Below are positions 10,946 through 21,220 of a stretch of DNA of 64,000 bases, one piece after another. The translations under genes and the position numbers were made by a program. The DNA is from Solirubrobacter deserti. Its GTDB lineage: Bacteria; Actinomycetota; Thermoleophilia; Solirubrobacterales; Solirubrobacteraceae. The notes under the pieces are model-generated. The model had not been told where the DNA came from. It saw nothing but the letters and a program-made list of their open reading frames with translations, and ran no database searches. Position 1 is the first letter of the stretch; each line of letters begins with the position of its first letter. The stretch lies in the NCBI RefSeq assembly GCF_003344625.1, contig NZ_QPKJ02000002.1, forward strand, positions 434,001 through 498,000. The letters are read 5' to 3'.

Positions 10946-11530
10946 GTGAGCCCACTCGTACCGATGGTTGTCGAGCAGACGTCTCGTGGAGAGCGTGCGT
11001 TCGACATCTACTCCCGCCTCCTGAACGAGCGCATCATCTTCCTCGGGACCCCCGTGGACGACCAGATCGCGAACTTGATCGTGGCCCAGCTCCTGCACCT
11101 GGAGTCCGAGGACCCCGACAAGGACATCTCGCTCTACATCAACTCGCCTGGCGGGTCGGTGTACGCGGGCCTCGCGATCTACGACACGATGAACTTCATC
11201 AAGCCGGACGTGTCGACGATCTGCGTCGGCATCGCGATGTCGATGGGCGCGCTGCTGCTGACCGGCGGGGCCAAGGGCAAGCGCATGGCGCTCCCCAACG
11301 CCAAGATCCTGATCCACCAGGTGTCCTCGGGCTTCCAGGGTCAGGCCACGGACATCGAGATCCACGCCCGCGAGGTCATCGAGCTGCGCCGCAAGCTCGA
11401 CGAGATCATCGCCGAGTCGACCGGCCAGTCGATCGAGAAGGTCAAGGGCGACACCGAGCGTGACTACTTCATGACCTCGGAGGAGGCCAAGGAGTACGGC
11501 ATCATCGACCGGGTGATCTCCGAGCACTAG
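10946..11530 (+). CDS. clpP: ATP-dependent Clp protease proteolytic subunit
   Basis: A 194-residue serine protease that forms the tetradecameric barrel partnered by ClpX. Catalytic residues are Ser99 (in GIAMSMGA), His124 (LIHQ) and Asp173 (DTERD); their spacings of 25 and 49 residues equal those in E. coli ClpP. The oxyanion GGSV turn is present. The GTG start at 10946 follows a GCGAGGA ribosome-binding site. clpX starts 9 nt downstream, so both form one unit. Only one clpP is visible here; many actinobacteria carry a second copy. Confidence 0.96.
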   Translation: MSPLVPMVVEQTSRGERAFDIYSRLLNERIIFLGTPVDDQIANLIVAQLLHLESEDPDKDISLYINSPGGSVYAGLAIYDTMNFIKPDVSTICVGIAMSMGALLLTGGAKGKRMALPNAKILIHQVSSGFQGQATDIEIHAREVIELRRKLDEIIAESTGQSIEKVKGDTERDYFMTSEEAKEYGIIDRVISEH

Positions 11531-11539
11531 CCTGGTCTC

Positions 11540-12808
<1,269 letters not shown>

Positions 12809-12821
12809 CGGAGAACGCGAA

Positions 12822-12846
12822 GGTGGGGCAGCCCCGCCGCCCCACC
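12822..12846 (+). terminator. Hairpin after clpX
   Basis: An 8-bp perfect stem (GGTGGGGC with GCCCCACC) and 9-nt loop lie between the convergent clpX and chemoreceptor 2 genes. No T-run is present; bidirectional use is possible. Confidence 0.45.
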
Positions 12847-12871
12847 CCGATCATCCGACCTTCGCGGCTCG

Positions 12872-14698
12872 TTACGCGAGCTGGAAGCGGCCGACGATCT
12901 GCTCGAGCTCGCGCGCGGTGTCGCTGAGCGACGCCGCGGAGGCCGCGATCTCCTGCGTGGAGGCCGACGTCTCCTGGGTGGAGGCGGAGACCTGCTCGGT
13001 GCTGGCGGAGGACTCCTGCGCGAGCAGGCTGACCTCGCCGATGCCCTGCTCCATCGAGCCGGCGTCCGCGGCGATGCGGTCGGCGACGCCGACGATGGCC
13101 TCGACGCGCGCGGTCATGCCGTCCACGGCCTGGCCGATGGCGAGGAACGCCTCGCGCGCCTGCTCGACGGTCGCGGCACCCTCCTCGGTGCGCGCGCTCG
13201 CCTGCTCGACGACGCCGACGACCTTGCGCGTGTCGCCCTGCATCTGCTCGATCAGGCCGGCGATGGTGGCCGCGGCGGCCTGGGACTCCTCGGCCAGCTT
13301 GCGGACCTCCTCGGCGACGACGGCGAAGCCCTTGCCCTGCTCGCCGGCGCGGGCGGCCTCGATCGCGGCGTTGAGCGCGAGCAGGTTGGTCTGCTCGGCC
13401 AGGCCGGTGATGGTGGAGACGATCCCACCGATCTGCTCCGAGCGCGCGCCCAGGTCGCGGATGGCGACGGCGGCCTCGGTGGCGGACTCGCGCACCGCGT
13501 GCATCGCGGCGGTGGCGTGCTCGGCGGCGCCGACGCCCTCCTGGGCGACGGAGGCCGCGTCGTTGACGGCGGCGGCGGTCTCCTGCGCGGCGGCGGCGGA
13601 CTCGCCGACGCCGGCGGCGACCTCGGCGATCATCTGACGCGTGCTCTCGACCGAGTGCAGCTGGCGCTCGGCGCCCGCGGCGATGTTCGAGATCGCGCCG
13701 GCGATCTCACCCACGGCGCGGCCGGTCTCGTCGGACGTGGCGGCCATCTGCTGGGAGGCGGAGGCAACAGTCGTGGCCGAGCCGGCGACGGCGCCGAGCG
13801 TCTCGCGCAGCTGGTCGGACATGCGGCGCAGGCTCTGGCCGAGCGCGTCGTTCTCGCCGCGCGGCGTGATCTCGTGCGTGAGGTCGCCGGCGGCGATGCG
13901 GTCGGCGGTCGCGGCCGCGTCCTGGAGGTAGGCGATCATGCGCTCGAACTCGCGCCCGGCGTCGCCGAGCTCGTCGTTGCTCTTGATCGCGACGTTCTGG
14001 TCGACGTCGCCCTCGGCGATCCCGCGCGCGGCCGTCACGAGGCGCCCGGCCCCGCTGGACAGCGAGCGAGCGAGCCACCAGACAAGGGCGATCGAGATCG
14101 CGAGCGCCAGGGCGAGCAGCACGAGCGCGAACGTGCGCGTCGAGTCGGCGTCGCCGCGGACCTGGGCGATCGTGGTGTTCGCGAACCGCTCGTTGACCTC
14201 GTCGAGCGCGGTCAGCGCGGCCTTGGTGTCGTCCCAGGCCTTGTCGCCCGCGCCGTCGTTGATGAGGGCGAGCGCGGCGTCGGAGTCGCCCGCGTCCGCG
14301 AGAGCGGGTAGGTCGGTGGACGCTGACTGGTACTGCTTCCAGATGCCGATGAAGGCGTCGAGCGCGCGGCGGTCCTCGGCGCCCGTCAGCAGCTTGTCCT
14401 GGTAGCCGCTGATCAGGCCCTCGATCGTCTCGACATCCTCGGCGAGGTCCTCGGCGACGCCGGTACGGGCCTCGCCCGGGGTGGCGGCGACGTAGCGCAG
14501 CTGATCCCGGCGGAACTTGCCGGTCTGGTTCTTGAGCTCGCCCACGGTGCGGGCGGAGGGGAGCATCTTCTCGTCGAAGACCTCGGTGTCGGCGCTCATC
14601 TGGCTCGTGCCGCTGACGGCGGTCCAGCCGAGCAGCGCCATCAGGGCGAGCACTGCGGCGAAGGCCGCGAACAGCTTTGTCTTGATCGTGAATCTCAT
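12872..14698 (-). CDS. Methyl-accepting chemotaxis protein 2
   Basis: A 608-residue chemoreceptor. TM1 is at about residues 6-27 and TM2 at about 188-210 ([20 protein letters not shown]). The 160-residue extracytoplasmic region between them looks like a four-helix-bundle sensor ([10 protein letters not shown]). A HAMP domain and a cytoplasmic signalling coiled coil follow, with tip [20 protein letters not shown]. The distal tail [16 protein letters not shown] is nearly identical to that of receptor 1, but the sensor regions differ, so the two probably detect different stimuli. GCCGATCA occurs 42 nt upstream of the ATG as a possible sigma-28 -10. Confidence 0.94.
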   Translation of the reverse strand: MRFTIKTKLFAAFAAVLALMALLGWTAVSGTSQMSADTEVFDEKMLPSARTVGELKNQTGKFRRDQLRYVAATPGEARTGVAEDLAEDVETIEGLISGYQDKLLTGAEDRRALDAFIGIWKQYQSASTDLPALADAGDSDAALALINDGAGDKAWDDTKAALTALDEVNERFANTTIAQVRGDADSTRTFALVLLALALAISIALVWWLARSLSSGAGRLVTAARGIAEGDVDQNVAIKSNDELGDAGREFERMIAYLQDAAATADRIAAGDLTHEITPRGENDALGQSLRRMSDQLRETLGAVAGSATTVASASQQMAATSDETGRAVGEIAGAISNIAAGAERQLHSVESTRQMIAEVAAGVGESAAAAQETAAAVNDAASVAQEGVGAAEHATAAMHAVRESATEAAVAIRDLGARSEQIGGIVSTITGLAEQTNLLALNAAIEAARAGEQGKGFAVVAEEVRKLAEESQAAAATIAGLIEQMQGDTRKVVGVVEQASARTEEGAATVEQAREAFLAIGQAVDGMTARVEAIVGVADRIAADAGSMEQGIGEVSLLAQESSASTEQVSASTQETSASTQEIAASAASLSDTARELEQIVGRFQLA

Positions 14699-14739
14699 AC
14701 GGCTGGCAGGGGTCTTCCATCGAAGGGACGTTGCTCATC

Positions 14740-14747
14740 TGATCGGC
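14740..14747 (-). promoter_or_regulatory. GCCGATCA, possible sigma-28 -10 for chemoreceptor 2
   Basis: The motif matches a sigma-28 -10 in seven of eight positions and sits 42 nt before the ATG. The expected -35 position holds TGAG, a weak match, so this is tentative. Confidence 0.3.
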
Positions 14748-14768
14748 CGAATCCGGTTAGTCCTCAGT

Positions 14769-14787
14769 GGGTGAAGTGCGTTCACCC
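14769..14787. promoter_or_regulatory. Palindrome between receptor 2 and the secreted protein gene
   Basis: GGGTGAA-GTGCG-TTCACCC is a perfect 7-bp inverted repeat 24 nt before the ATG at 14811. It has operator-like geometry; the binding protein is unknown. Confidence 0.3.
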
Positions 14788-14810
14788 GCCTTTCGGTCAG
14801 CGTCCTGTCA

Positions 14811-16412
14811 ATGCGATGGCTCGCGGTGTTGGCGTTGCTGCTCGGAGCGGTGGTCGCGGTCAGTGCGCCCCGTGCGGCGACGGTGGGGGCGGTCCGGCAG
14901 GACGACGACTGCATGGAGCGCCCGCTCGGACCCGTCCCCGCCTACTCGGTCGTCACCCGCGGCGACTTCGCTGAGTCCAACACCGAGGCCGACGGGCGCG
15001 TCGTCGCCGGCGGCCATGCGCGGCTGACGAACGCCGGCGTCGCCACGAAGCTGCCGGTCGACCCGTCCCGGGTCGACCTGGCGGTCGGCGGCGACCTCAC
15101 GCTGGTCAACGCCGGCGTCAACAACGGAAGCGTCACCTACGGCGGCACGATCACGCCGGCCGGCTTCAGGGTGCCGAACGGCACCGTGACGCGGGCGGCG
15201 CCGCCGTTCGACCTCGACGCGCTGTTCGACGGGCTCCTGATCCGCTCGGTCTCCTGGGCCGGGCTCGATAACCAGGGCGATGTGGCGTTCGACGGCTACG
15301 CGCTGCGTCTCACCGGCACCGATACGACCCGGAATGTCTTCAACCTCACCGCCGCCGAGGCCGAGCGGGCCCGCGCGCTGTACCTGCGCGTGCCGGACGG
15401 AGCGACGACGCTGATCAACGTCAGCGGCGGATCGTTCGTCAACCACTTCGAGGGCGGCATGTTCATCTGGGACGAGGCCACCGACTTCGTGCAGGTCGGC
15501 AACCCGGCGCAGAACGCGGACCTCGAGGCGCGCCGTCGCGCGCTGCTCTGGAATTTCCCGAACGAGTCGTCGGTGACGCTCGGCCCGCCGGGTACCGCCT
15601 GGCAGGGCTCGGTGCTCGCGCCGCGCGCCCACGTGGGCCTGACCTACCAGCACATCTTCGGCTCGATCGCGGCCGAGTCCCTGAGCGGGACGGGCGAGAT
15701 CGGCGTCAACCCGCCGAACCCCTGCCTGCCCGACCCGACGCCCTGCCCGACGCCGTCGCCGACGCCGACGCCGACCGGCACGCCGACGCCCACGCCGACC
15801 GAGATCCCGACGGTCTCGCCAACGGCTTCCCCGTCGCCGACACTGACGCCCAGCCCGACGCCCACGCCGACCGTCACGCCGCGGCCGACGCCGCTGCCCA
15901 CGCCGACCCCGCTCCCGTTCGTCACGCCGACGCCGACGCCCCAGGAGCACGCGCCGAACGAGCCGCTCGGGCCCGGGGAGACGCCCGGGAGGGTCATCGT
16001 CGAGGGCGCCGACGCCCAGGTCGACGTCTGCAAGAAGGTCATGACCCCGGGCAACCGGGCCGTCGACCGGCGCCGGGTGCGCGCCGGCCAGGTCGTCAAG
16101 TTCCGGATCCGGGTCACCAACCTGGGCACCGACGTCGCCGACGACGTCGTCGTCTGCGACGTCGTCCCACGCGGGCTGGTCTTCGTCCGCGCCAGCGTGC
16201 GGGTGGTGTATCGCCGCGGCCGCCTGTGTGTCGTCATCCCGCACCTGACCGGCCAGCGCGAGGGCTTCGTGTGGCTGCGCGTGTCCCGCACCGCGAGCGG
16301 AAGGCTCACGAACCTCGCCGCGGTGACAAGCCGTGTCGGAGGCCGCCGCACGAACCGCGCCCAGGTGGAGGTGCGGCCCGTCCGGCCGTCCGGCGGCGGC
16401 GTGACCGGGTGA
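14811..16412 (+). CDS. Secreted choice-of-anchor A / DUF11 repeat protein
   Basis: A 533-residue exported protein. A signal peptide (residues 1-22) ends near APRA. A choice-of-anchor A domain follows (about 45-300): a YSVVTRGDF start, an [14 protein letters not shown] motif and an AVGGDLTL repeat. Residues 303-381 are a Pro/Thr-rich linker of PTP repeats, probably extended and possibly glycosylated. Residues 405-520 form a DUF11-type beta-sandwich ([20 protein letters not shown]). No LPXTG or terminal TM anchor is seen, which is unusual as this family is named for variable anchors. Its TGA overlaps the ATG of the L,D-transpeptidase gene, suggesting a shared surface role. Confidence 0.85.
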   Translation: MRWLAVLALLLGAVVAVSAPRAATVGAVRQDDDCMERPLGPVPAYSVVTRGDFAESNTEADGRVVAGGHARLTNAGVATKLPVDPSRVDLAVGGDLTLVNAGVNNGSVTYGGTITPAGFRVPNGTVTRAAPPFDLDALFDGLLIRSVSWAGLDNQGDVAFDGYALRLTGTDTTRNVFNLTAAEAERARALYLRVPDGATTLINVSGGSFVNHFEGGMFIWDEATDFVQVGNPAQNADLEARRRALLWNFPNESSVTLGPPGTAWQGSVLAPRAHVGLTYQHIFGSIAAESLSGTGEIGVNPPNPCLPDPTPCPTPSPTPTPTGTPTPTPTEIPTVSPTASPSPTLTPSPTPTPTVTPRPTPLPTPTPLPFVTPTPTPQEHAPNEPLGPGETPGRVIVEGADAQVDVCKKVMTPGNRAVDRRRVRAGQVVKFRIRVTNLGTDVADDVVVCDVVPRGLVFVRASVRVVYRRGRLCVVIPHLTGQREGFVWLRVSRTASGRLTNLAAVTSRVGGRRTNRAQVEVRPVRPSGGGVTG

Positions 16413-17197
16413 TGCGTCGCGCGGCGGTGGCCGCGGCCACCGCGGCCGCGTGGGCGGGAGCCGTCGGCGCGGCACCGGCGTGGACCCCGGCGACCTCGCC
16501 TGCGGCCGCTCACGGCGTGGCGCCGGCTGCCGTCCGCGACGTGGCGCCGGCCGCCCTCCGCCGCCCGTCCCCGGCGCCGCCCACGCGGGCGGCGGCGTGG
16601 ATCGCGCGGCTCGTCGCGCCCACCCCGGCGTGGCCCGCGCCGCGCGCGCACGGGTCTGCGCGCACACTCTCGCCGCTCGCCCGCGCGACCGGCGGGCCCG
16701 TCGGCCTGCTCGTCCTCGAGGCCCGCGACGGCTGGCTGCGCGTCCTGCTGCCGACGCGGCCGAACGGCGCGTCCGCCTGGATCAACGCCGACCGCGTGCG
16801 GCTTTCACGCACCCGCTGGCGGGTGGAGGTCGACCGGTCCGCGCGCACGCTTCGAGTGCTGCGCGCCGGCCGCACGGTGCGGCGCTTGAGGGTCGTCGTC
16901 GGCGCACCGGCCACGCCCACGCCGACCGGGCGCTTCGCGATCGCCGAAGTCGCGCGCCAGCCGGACCGCGACGGCTTCCTCGGCCCGTTCGCGCTGCATC
17001 TCACCGCGCACTCGACCGCGCTCGACGACTACGGCGGCGGCCGCGGGCGGGTCGCGATCCACGGCCGCGGCGGCGCGAGCCTCAACGACCCGCTCGGCTC
17101 GGCGCGCTCTCACGGGTGCGTCCGCGCCGACAACGCGGACGTGCGCTTCCTCGCCTCCCGCCTGGTCCCAGGGGTGCCGGTGGACGTGGCCTCCTAG
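16412..17197 (+). CDS. L,D-transpeptidase (YkuD) with SH3-like domain
   Basis: A 261-residue exported enzyme expected to form 3-3 peptidoglycan cross-links or attach proteins to peptidoglycan. An N-terminal Ala-rich signal segment (1-25) is followed by a Pro/Ala spacer, an SH3b-like domain (about 80-130) and a YkuD domain (about 135-260). The catalytic motif is AIHGRGG and later SHGCVR, with Cys236 as nucleophile. The ATG at 16412 shares a base with the upstream TGA (TGATG), so it is coupled to the choice-of-anchor A gene. The open frame extends upstream but inside that gene. Confidence 0.88.
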   Translation: MRRAAVAAATAAAWAGAVGAAPAWTPATSPAAAHGVAPAAVRDVAPAALRRPSPAPPTRAAAWIARLVAPTPAWPAPRAHGSARTLSPLARATGGPVGLLVLEARDGWLRVLLPTRPNGASAWINADRVRLSRTRWRVEVDRSARTLRVLRAGRTVRRLRVVVGAPATPTPTGRFAIAEVARQPDRDGFLGPFALHLTAHSTALDDYGGGRGRVAIHGRGGASLNDPLGSARSHGCVRADNADVRFLASRLVPGVPVDVAS

Positions 17198-17200
17198 ACT
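17195..17200 (+). promoter_or_regulatory. -10-like TAGACT for valS
   Basis: TAGACT begins at the TAG stop of the transpeptidase gene and lies 10 nt before the valS ATG. It suggests a leaderless or very short leader. Confidence 0.35.
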
Positions 17201-17210
17201 CCACGGCCGA

Positions 17211-19808
17211 ATGGGCCTCGAGGATCGCACGCGATATGACCCGGGTGAGAGCGAGGAGCGCATCTTCGCCCGCTGGCTGGATTCCGGCCGTTTCCACCCG
17301 GAGCCGGAGGGAACCGCCAAGGAGAACTACTCGATCGCGATCCCACCGCCGAACGTCACCGGTGCGCTGCACATGGGGCACGCGCTCAATGGATCGATCC
17401 AGGACACGCTGATCCGCTACAACCGCATGCGCGGCAAGCGGACGAAGTGGATTCTCGGCACCGACCACGCCGGCATCGCGACGCAGACGCAGGTCGAGAA
17501 GCTGCTCAAGTCCGAGGGCACCTCGCGCGAGGAGATCGGGCGCGAGGCGTTCACCGAGCGCGTGTGGCGCTGGCGCCAGCAGTACGGCGGCACGATCGTC
17601 GAGCAGTACAAGCGCCTGGGCGCCTCGTGCGACTACGAGCAAGAGCGCTTCACGCTGGACGAGAACTACGTCCGCGCGGTGCTCAAGGTCTTCGTCGAGC
17701 TGTACGAGAAGGGCCTGATCTACCGCGACAACTACATGGTCAACTGGGACCCGGGCTCGCGGTCGGCCATCTCGGACCTCGAGGTCGAGGATCGCGAGAC
17801 GACGGACACGCTGTACTACGTCGACTACCCGCTCGCGTCCGGCCACGGGTCGATCACCGTCGCCACCGTGCGGCCGGAGACGATGCTCGGCGACACCGCG
17901 ATCGCCGTGCACCCCGAAGACGACCGCTACCAGCGCCTGGTGGGGGAGACGGTGATCCTGCCGATCGTCGGCCGCAAGCTGCGCATCATCGCCGACGAGT
18001 ACGTCAAGCCCGAGTTCGGCACGGGCGCGCTGAAGATCACGCCGGGCCACGACCCGAACGACTTCGAGATCGGCCGCGCGCACGGGCTCGAGGAGCTGAC
18101 GGTGATCGGCGAGGACGGCCGCATGACCGAGGCCGCCGGGCGCTTCGCGGGGATGACGGCGCTGGAGGCGCGCGAGGCGGTCGTCGCCGCGCTGCGCGAA
18201 GAGGGCCGGATCAACCGCACCGAGCCGTACACGCACGAGGTCCCGTTCTCCCAGCGTTCGGGCGAGCGGATCGAGCCGCTGATCTCGCTGCAGTGGTTCA
18301 TGAAGATGGACGAGTTGGCCGCGCCCGCGCACGCCGCGGTCGAGGAGGGGCGGATCCGGATCCACCCCGAGGGCCAGCGCCGGCGCTATCTGAACTGGCT
18401 GGAGAACATCCGCCCGTGGTGCATCTCGCGCCAGCTGTGGTGGGGCCACCAGATCCCGGTCTGGTACCGCGGGGACGAGACCTACGTCGGCATGGACGCG
18501 CCGGACGGCCCGGGCTGGGAGCGCGATCCCGACGTGCTGGACACGTGGTTCTCGAGCGCGCTGTGGCCGTTCGCGACGCTCGGCTGGCCCGACCAGACCG
18601 ACGAGCTGAAGGCGTTCTATCCCACCGACGTCCTGCTGACGGCGCGCGACATCCTGTTCCTGTGGGTCGCCCGCATGGTGTTCATGGGCCTCGAATTCGC
18701 AGGCGACATCCCGTTCGACGACGTCTACGTGCACTCGGTGGTGCAGGCGCCGGACGGGCGCCGCATGTCCAAGTCGCTGGGCACCGGCATCGATCCGCTC
18801 GCGCTGATCGACGGCGGCGAGCGCCCGCCCGTGTTCTCCGAGGGCGGCGAGTTCCCGCCCTACGGCGCCGACGCCGTGCGCTACGGCCTGCTCGCCATGT
18901 CCTCCACGCAGGACGTGCGCTTCAACGAGGGCACGATCGCCGAGGGGCGGCAGCTGGCCAACAAGCTCTACAACGCCTCGCGGCTGGTGCTGCTGCGCAT
19001 CCCGGACACGGTGAAGGTGCCAGAGTCCGCGCCCGCACCCACCGCCGTGGAGGACGCCTGGATCCTCTCCCGCCTCCAGGTGGCCAAGGCCGAGGTGGCC
19101 GAGTCGATCGAGACGTTCGAGTTCCACCGGGCCACCCGCGCGCTGTACGGCTTCGTCTACGGCGAGCTGTGCGACTGGTACCTGGAGCTTGTAAAGCCAC
19201 GGCTTTACGATGAGGACAACGTCGCGGTCGGAGAGTTCGCGCTGCACGTGCTCGCCGAGACGCTCGCGCTGGCGCACCCGGTGATCCCGTTCGTCACCGA
19301 GGAGATCTGGTCGTACATGCCGGGTCCGGAAGACCTGCTGATGGGGCATCGCTGGCCGGAGCCGGACGAGGCTCTGCGCGACCTCGAGGTCGAGGCGGAG
19401 GTCCAGCGCGCGATCGACGCGACGCAGGCGCTGCGCGCGTGGCGTGAGGGCGTCCGCGCGGCGGCCGGCGCCCGCGTGCCGGCGAGGCTCGACGCGGCCG
19501 GCTACGACCGCGTGGCCGAACACGTCGCCCGCCTGGCCCGCTTCGAGTTCTCGGTCAACGGCGACGAGCCGGTCGCCTCCGTCAGCGTCCCCGGCGGTGC
19601 GGTGCTGGTGCTCCCGTCGGACGCCGTCGACATGGAGGCGGAGAAGCAGCGCGCCGCCGAGCGCGCCGAGCAGTGCCGCCAGCAGATCGCTCGCGTCGAG
19701 GCCAAGCTCGCCAACGAGAAGTTCGTCGCGAAGGCGCCGGAGAAAGTGGTCCAGGCCGAGCGCGACAAGCTCGCCAAGCTCAAGCAGGAGTTGGAAGAGC
19801 TCTCGTGA
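17211..19808 (+). CDS. valS: Valine--tRNA ligase
   Basis: An 865-residue class I aminoacyl-tRNA synthetase that charges tRNA-Val. The HIGH motif is HMGH in PPPNVTGALHMGH (near residue 55), the KMSKS loop is RMSKS (about 517-521), and the CP1 editing domain lies between. The C-terminal coiled coil (about 800-865) is the ValS-specific arm (RAEQCRQQIARVEAKL). Its GTGA overlap starts folC. Codons 659-667 contain a perfect AT-rich palindrome unlike the rest of the gene. Confidence 0.97.
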   Translation: MGLEDRTRYDPGESEERIFARWLDSGRFHPEPEGTAKENYSIAIPPPNVTGALHMGHALNGSIQDTLIRYNRMRGKRTKWILGTDHAGIATQTQVEKLLKSEGTSREEIGREAFTERVWRWRQQYGGTIVEQYKRLGASCDYEQERFTLDENYVRAVLKVFVELYEKGLIYRDNYMVNWDPGSRSAISDLEVEDRETTDTLYYVDYPLASGHGSITVATVRPETMLGDTAIAVHPEDDRYQRLVGETVILPIVGRKLRIIADEYVKPEFGTGALKITPGHDPNDFEIGRAHGLEELTVIGEDGRMTEAAGRFAGMTALEAREAVVAALREEGRINRTEPYTHEVPFSQRSGERIEPLISLQWFMKMDELAAPAHAAVEEGRIRIHPEGQRRRYLNWLENIRPWCISRQLWWGHQIPVWYRGDETYVGMDAPDGPGWERDPDVLDTWFSSALWPFATLGWPDQTDELKAFYPTDVLLTARDILFLWVARMVFMGLEFAGDIPFDDVYVHSVVQAPDGRRMSKSLGTGIDPLALIDGGERPPVFSEGGEFPPYGADAVRYGLLAMSSTQDVRFNEGTIAEGRQLANKLYNASRLVLLRIPDTVKVPESAPAPTAVEDAWILSRLQVAKAEVAESIETFEFHRATRALYGFVYGELCDWYLELVKPRLYDEDNVAVGEFALHVLAETLALAHPVIPFVTEEIWSYMPGPEDLLMGHRWPEPDEALRDLEVEAEVQRAIDATQALRAWREGVRAAAGARVPARLDAAGYDRVAEHVARLARFEFSVNGDEPVASVSVPGGAVLVLPSDAVDMEAEKQRAAERAEQCRQQIARVEAKLANEKFVAKAPEKVVQAERDKLAKLKQELEELS
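19189..19210. repeat. AT-rich palindrome inside valS
   Basis: GTAAAGCC-AC-GGCTTTAC is a perfect 8-bp inverted repeat, extendable to 10-nt arms with one mismatch. It uses codons (CTT, GTA, CCA) that are uncommon in the surrounding gene while coding LVKPRLYD. Confidence 0.5.
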
Positions 19809-21067
19809 CGGACCCCGGAGGGAGGCCGCGAAGAGACGGGCCGCGCCGCCCGGGGACCCCGATCTCGCGTGGCGAGTCATGGGATCTGGCCCGTGCGGAA
19901 GAGCACCTGCTGTCGCTGGAGCTGTTCGGCATGCGCTTCGGCCTGGAGCGCATGCGCCGGCTGCTCACCGTGCTCGGCTCGCCGCAGGAGCGCTTCCGCG
20001 CGGTGCACGTCGTCGGCACCAACGGCAAGTCGAGCACCGTGCGCTTCACCGCCGCGCTGTTGGAGGCGCACGGCGTCAAGACGGGCGCATACCTCTCGCC
20101 CCACCTGACGACGTTCGCCGAGCGCATCCGCGTCGCCGACAGCGACCTGACGCCCGCGGAGTTCGCCGCCGCGATCCAGCGCACCGCAGCCGCCGCCGCG
20201 AAGGTCGACCGGACCTCTCCGGACGGCGAGCGCGTAACCCAGTTCGAGTTGCTGACCGCGGCCGCCTTCGACGAGCTCGCGCGCCGCGGGGTCGAGGTCG
20301 CCGTGATCGAGGCCGGCCTCGGCGGGCGCTACGACGCCACCAACGTGCTGGGCGCGGAGGTCGTCGTGCTCACCAACGTCGGCCTCGAGCACACGCGCTG
20401 GCTCGGTCCGACGATCAAGGACATCGCGGGGGAGAAGCTCGCCGTCGTCAAGCCCGGCGCGACCCTCGTGCTCGGCGACGAGCATCCGGACGTGGTGGCC
20501 TTGGCGGAGGGCACGGGCGCGCGGATCGTCCGGCCGGCGTCAATCGGCCTTGACGCTCCGGGCTATCAGCGCATGAATCTCGGCGCGGCCGTCGCGGCCG
20601 CCAAGGCGATCCTCGGCGCGCCGCTGAAGGCCGCGCCGATCTCGCTCGCGGTGCCCGGCCGGCTGCAGGTGGTCGACCGCGACCCGACCACGATCTACGA
20701 CGGCGCCCACAACGCGCCGGGCATCGCCGCGCTGGCCGAATCCGTGCCCCAGGGGACCGTCGCAGTGCTTTCGGTGCTCGACGACAAGGACGCCGCCGCG
20801 ATGCTTCGCGCGCTGCTCCCGCGGCTCTCCGCCGCCGTTTTCACGCGCGCGCCGAACCCGCGCGCGCTGTCGCCCGCGACGCTCGCCGACCTCGCACAGA
20901 AGGTCGGCGCGGCGATCCCGACCGAGATCGAGCCGGACCCGCGGCGTGCCGTCAGAAGGGCGCGGGAGCTTGCCGGCGAACAAGGAACCGTGCTCGCCAC
21001 GGGCTCCATCTACCTCGTTGCCGACCTGCTGAGCGCTCCGGGAGCGCGCCGGGCGAGTGCGCTGTGA
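19805..21067 (+). CDS. folC: Folylpolyglutamate synthase / dihydrofolate synthase
   Basis: A 420-residue Mur-ligase-family enzyme that adds glutamate to folates (and possibly to dihydropteroate). The ATP-binding loop GTNGKSSTV is present, as is the folate-binding helix YLSPHLTTFAERI. Other Mur signatures are EAGLGGRYDATN and YDGAHNAPGI. The GTG at 19805 overlaps the valS TGA (GTGA); about 30 poorly conserved residues precede the core, so a later start is possible. The 3' end overlaps the next small ORF as GTGA. valS-folC is a common neighbourhood in bacteria. Confidence 0.92.
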   Translation: MTDPGGRPRRDGPRRPGTPISRGESWDLARAEEHLLSLELFGMRFGLERMRRLLTVLGSPQERFRAVHVVGTNGKSSTVRFTAALLEAHGVKTGAYLSPHLTTFAERIRVADSDLTPAEFAAAIQRTAAAAAKVDRTSPDGERVTQFELLTAAAFDELARRGVEVAVIEAGLGGRYDATNVLGAEVVVLTNVGLEHTRWLGPTIKDIAGEKLAVVKPGATLVLGDEHPDVVALAEGTGARIVRPASIGLDAPGYQRMNLGAAVAAAKAILGAPLKAAPISLAVPGRLQVVDRDPTTIYDGAHNAPGIAALAESVPQGTVAVLSVLDDKDAAAMLRALLPRLSAAVFTRAPNPRALSPATLADLAQKVGAAIPTEIEPDPRRAVRRARELAGEQGTVLATGSIYLVADLLSAPGARRASAL

Positions 21068-21180
21068 ACGAAGGAGGACCCAGTGTCATCGCGATGATCG
21101 CCCTCGTGGCGGTCGTGGTGGCGGTCGTCATCCTGATCTTCTTCGGCATCGGCTACGCGCTGGGGCGCGCCTTCCTGTGA
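21064..21180 (+). CDS. Small single-pass membrane protein (38 residues)
   Basis: A short frame whose GTG overlaps the folC TGA as GTGA. It encodes 38 residues with one hydrophobic helix (about 9-31: MIALVAVVVAVVILIFFGIGYAL) ending GRAFL. An in-frame ATG at 21094 lies 15 nt after an AAGGAGGA sequence and is an alternative start. The hydrophobic segment, the strong ribosome-binding site and the tight coupling support a real gene. No family is recognised. It would be missed by length cut-offs. Confidence 0.55.
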   Translation: MNEGGPSVIAMIALVAVVVAVVILIFFGIGYALGRAFL

Positions 21181-21220
21181 GAGCGTCGCCGCCTCTCCCA
21201 CTACGATTCCAGGTCACAAC

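Noticed and set aside
17161..17210. T-box leader before valS
   Set aside because: Only 13 nt separate the previous stop from valS; there is no room for a T-box.
17082..19880. 932-codon open frame antisense to valS
   Set aside because: Arg/Leu/Val/His-rich translation with no domain; it is the antisense shadow expected from GC-rich codon bias. valS on the other strand has all synthetase motifs.
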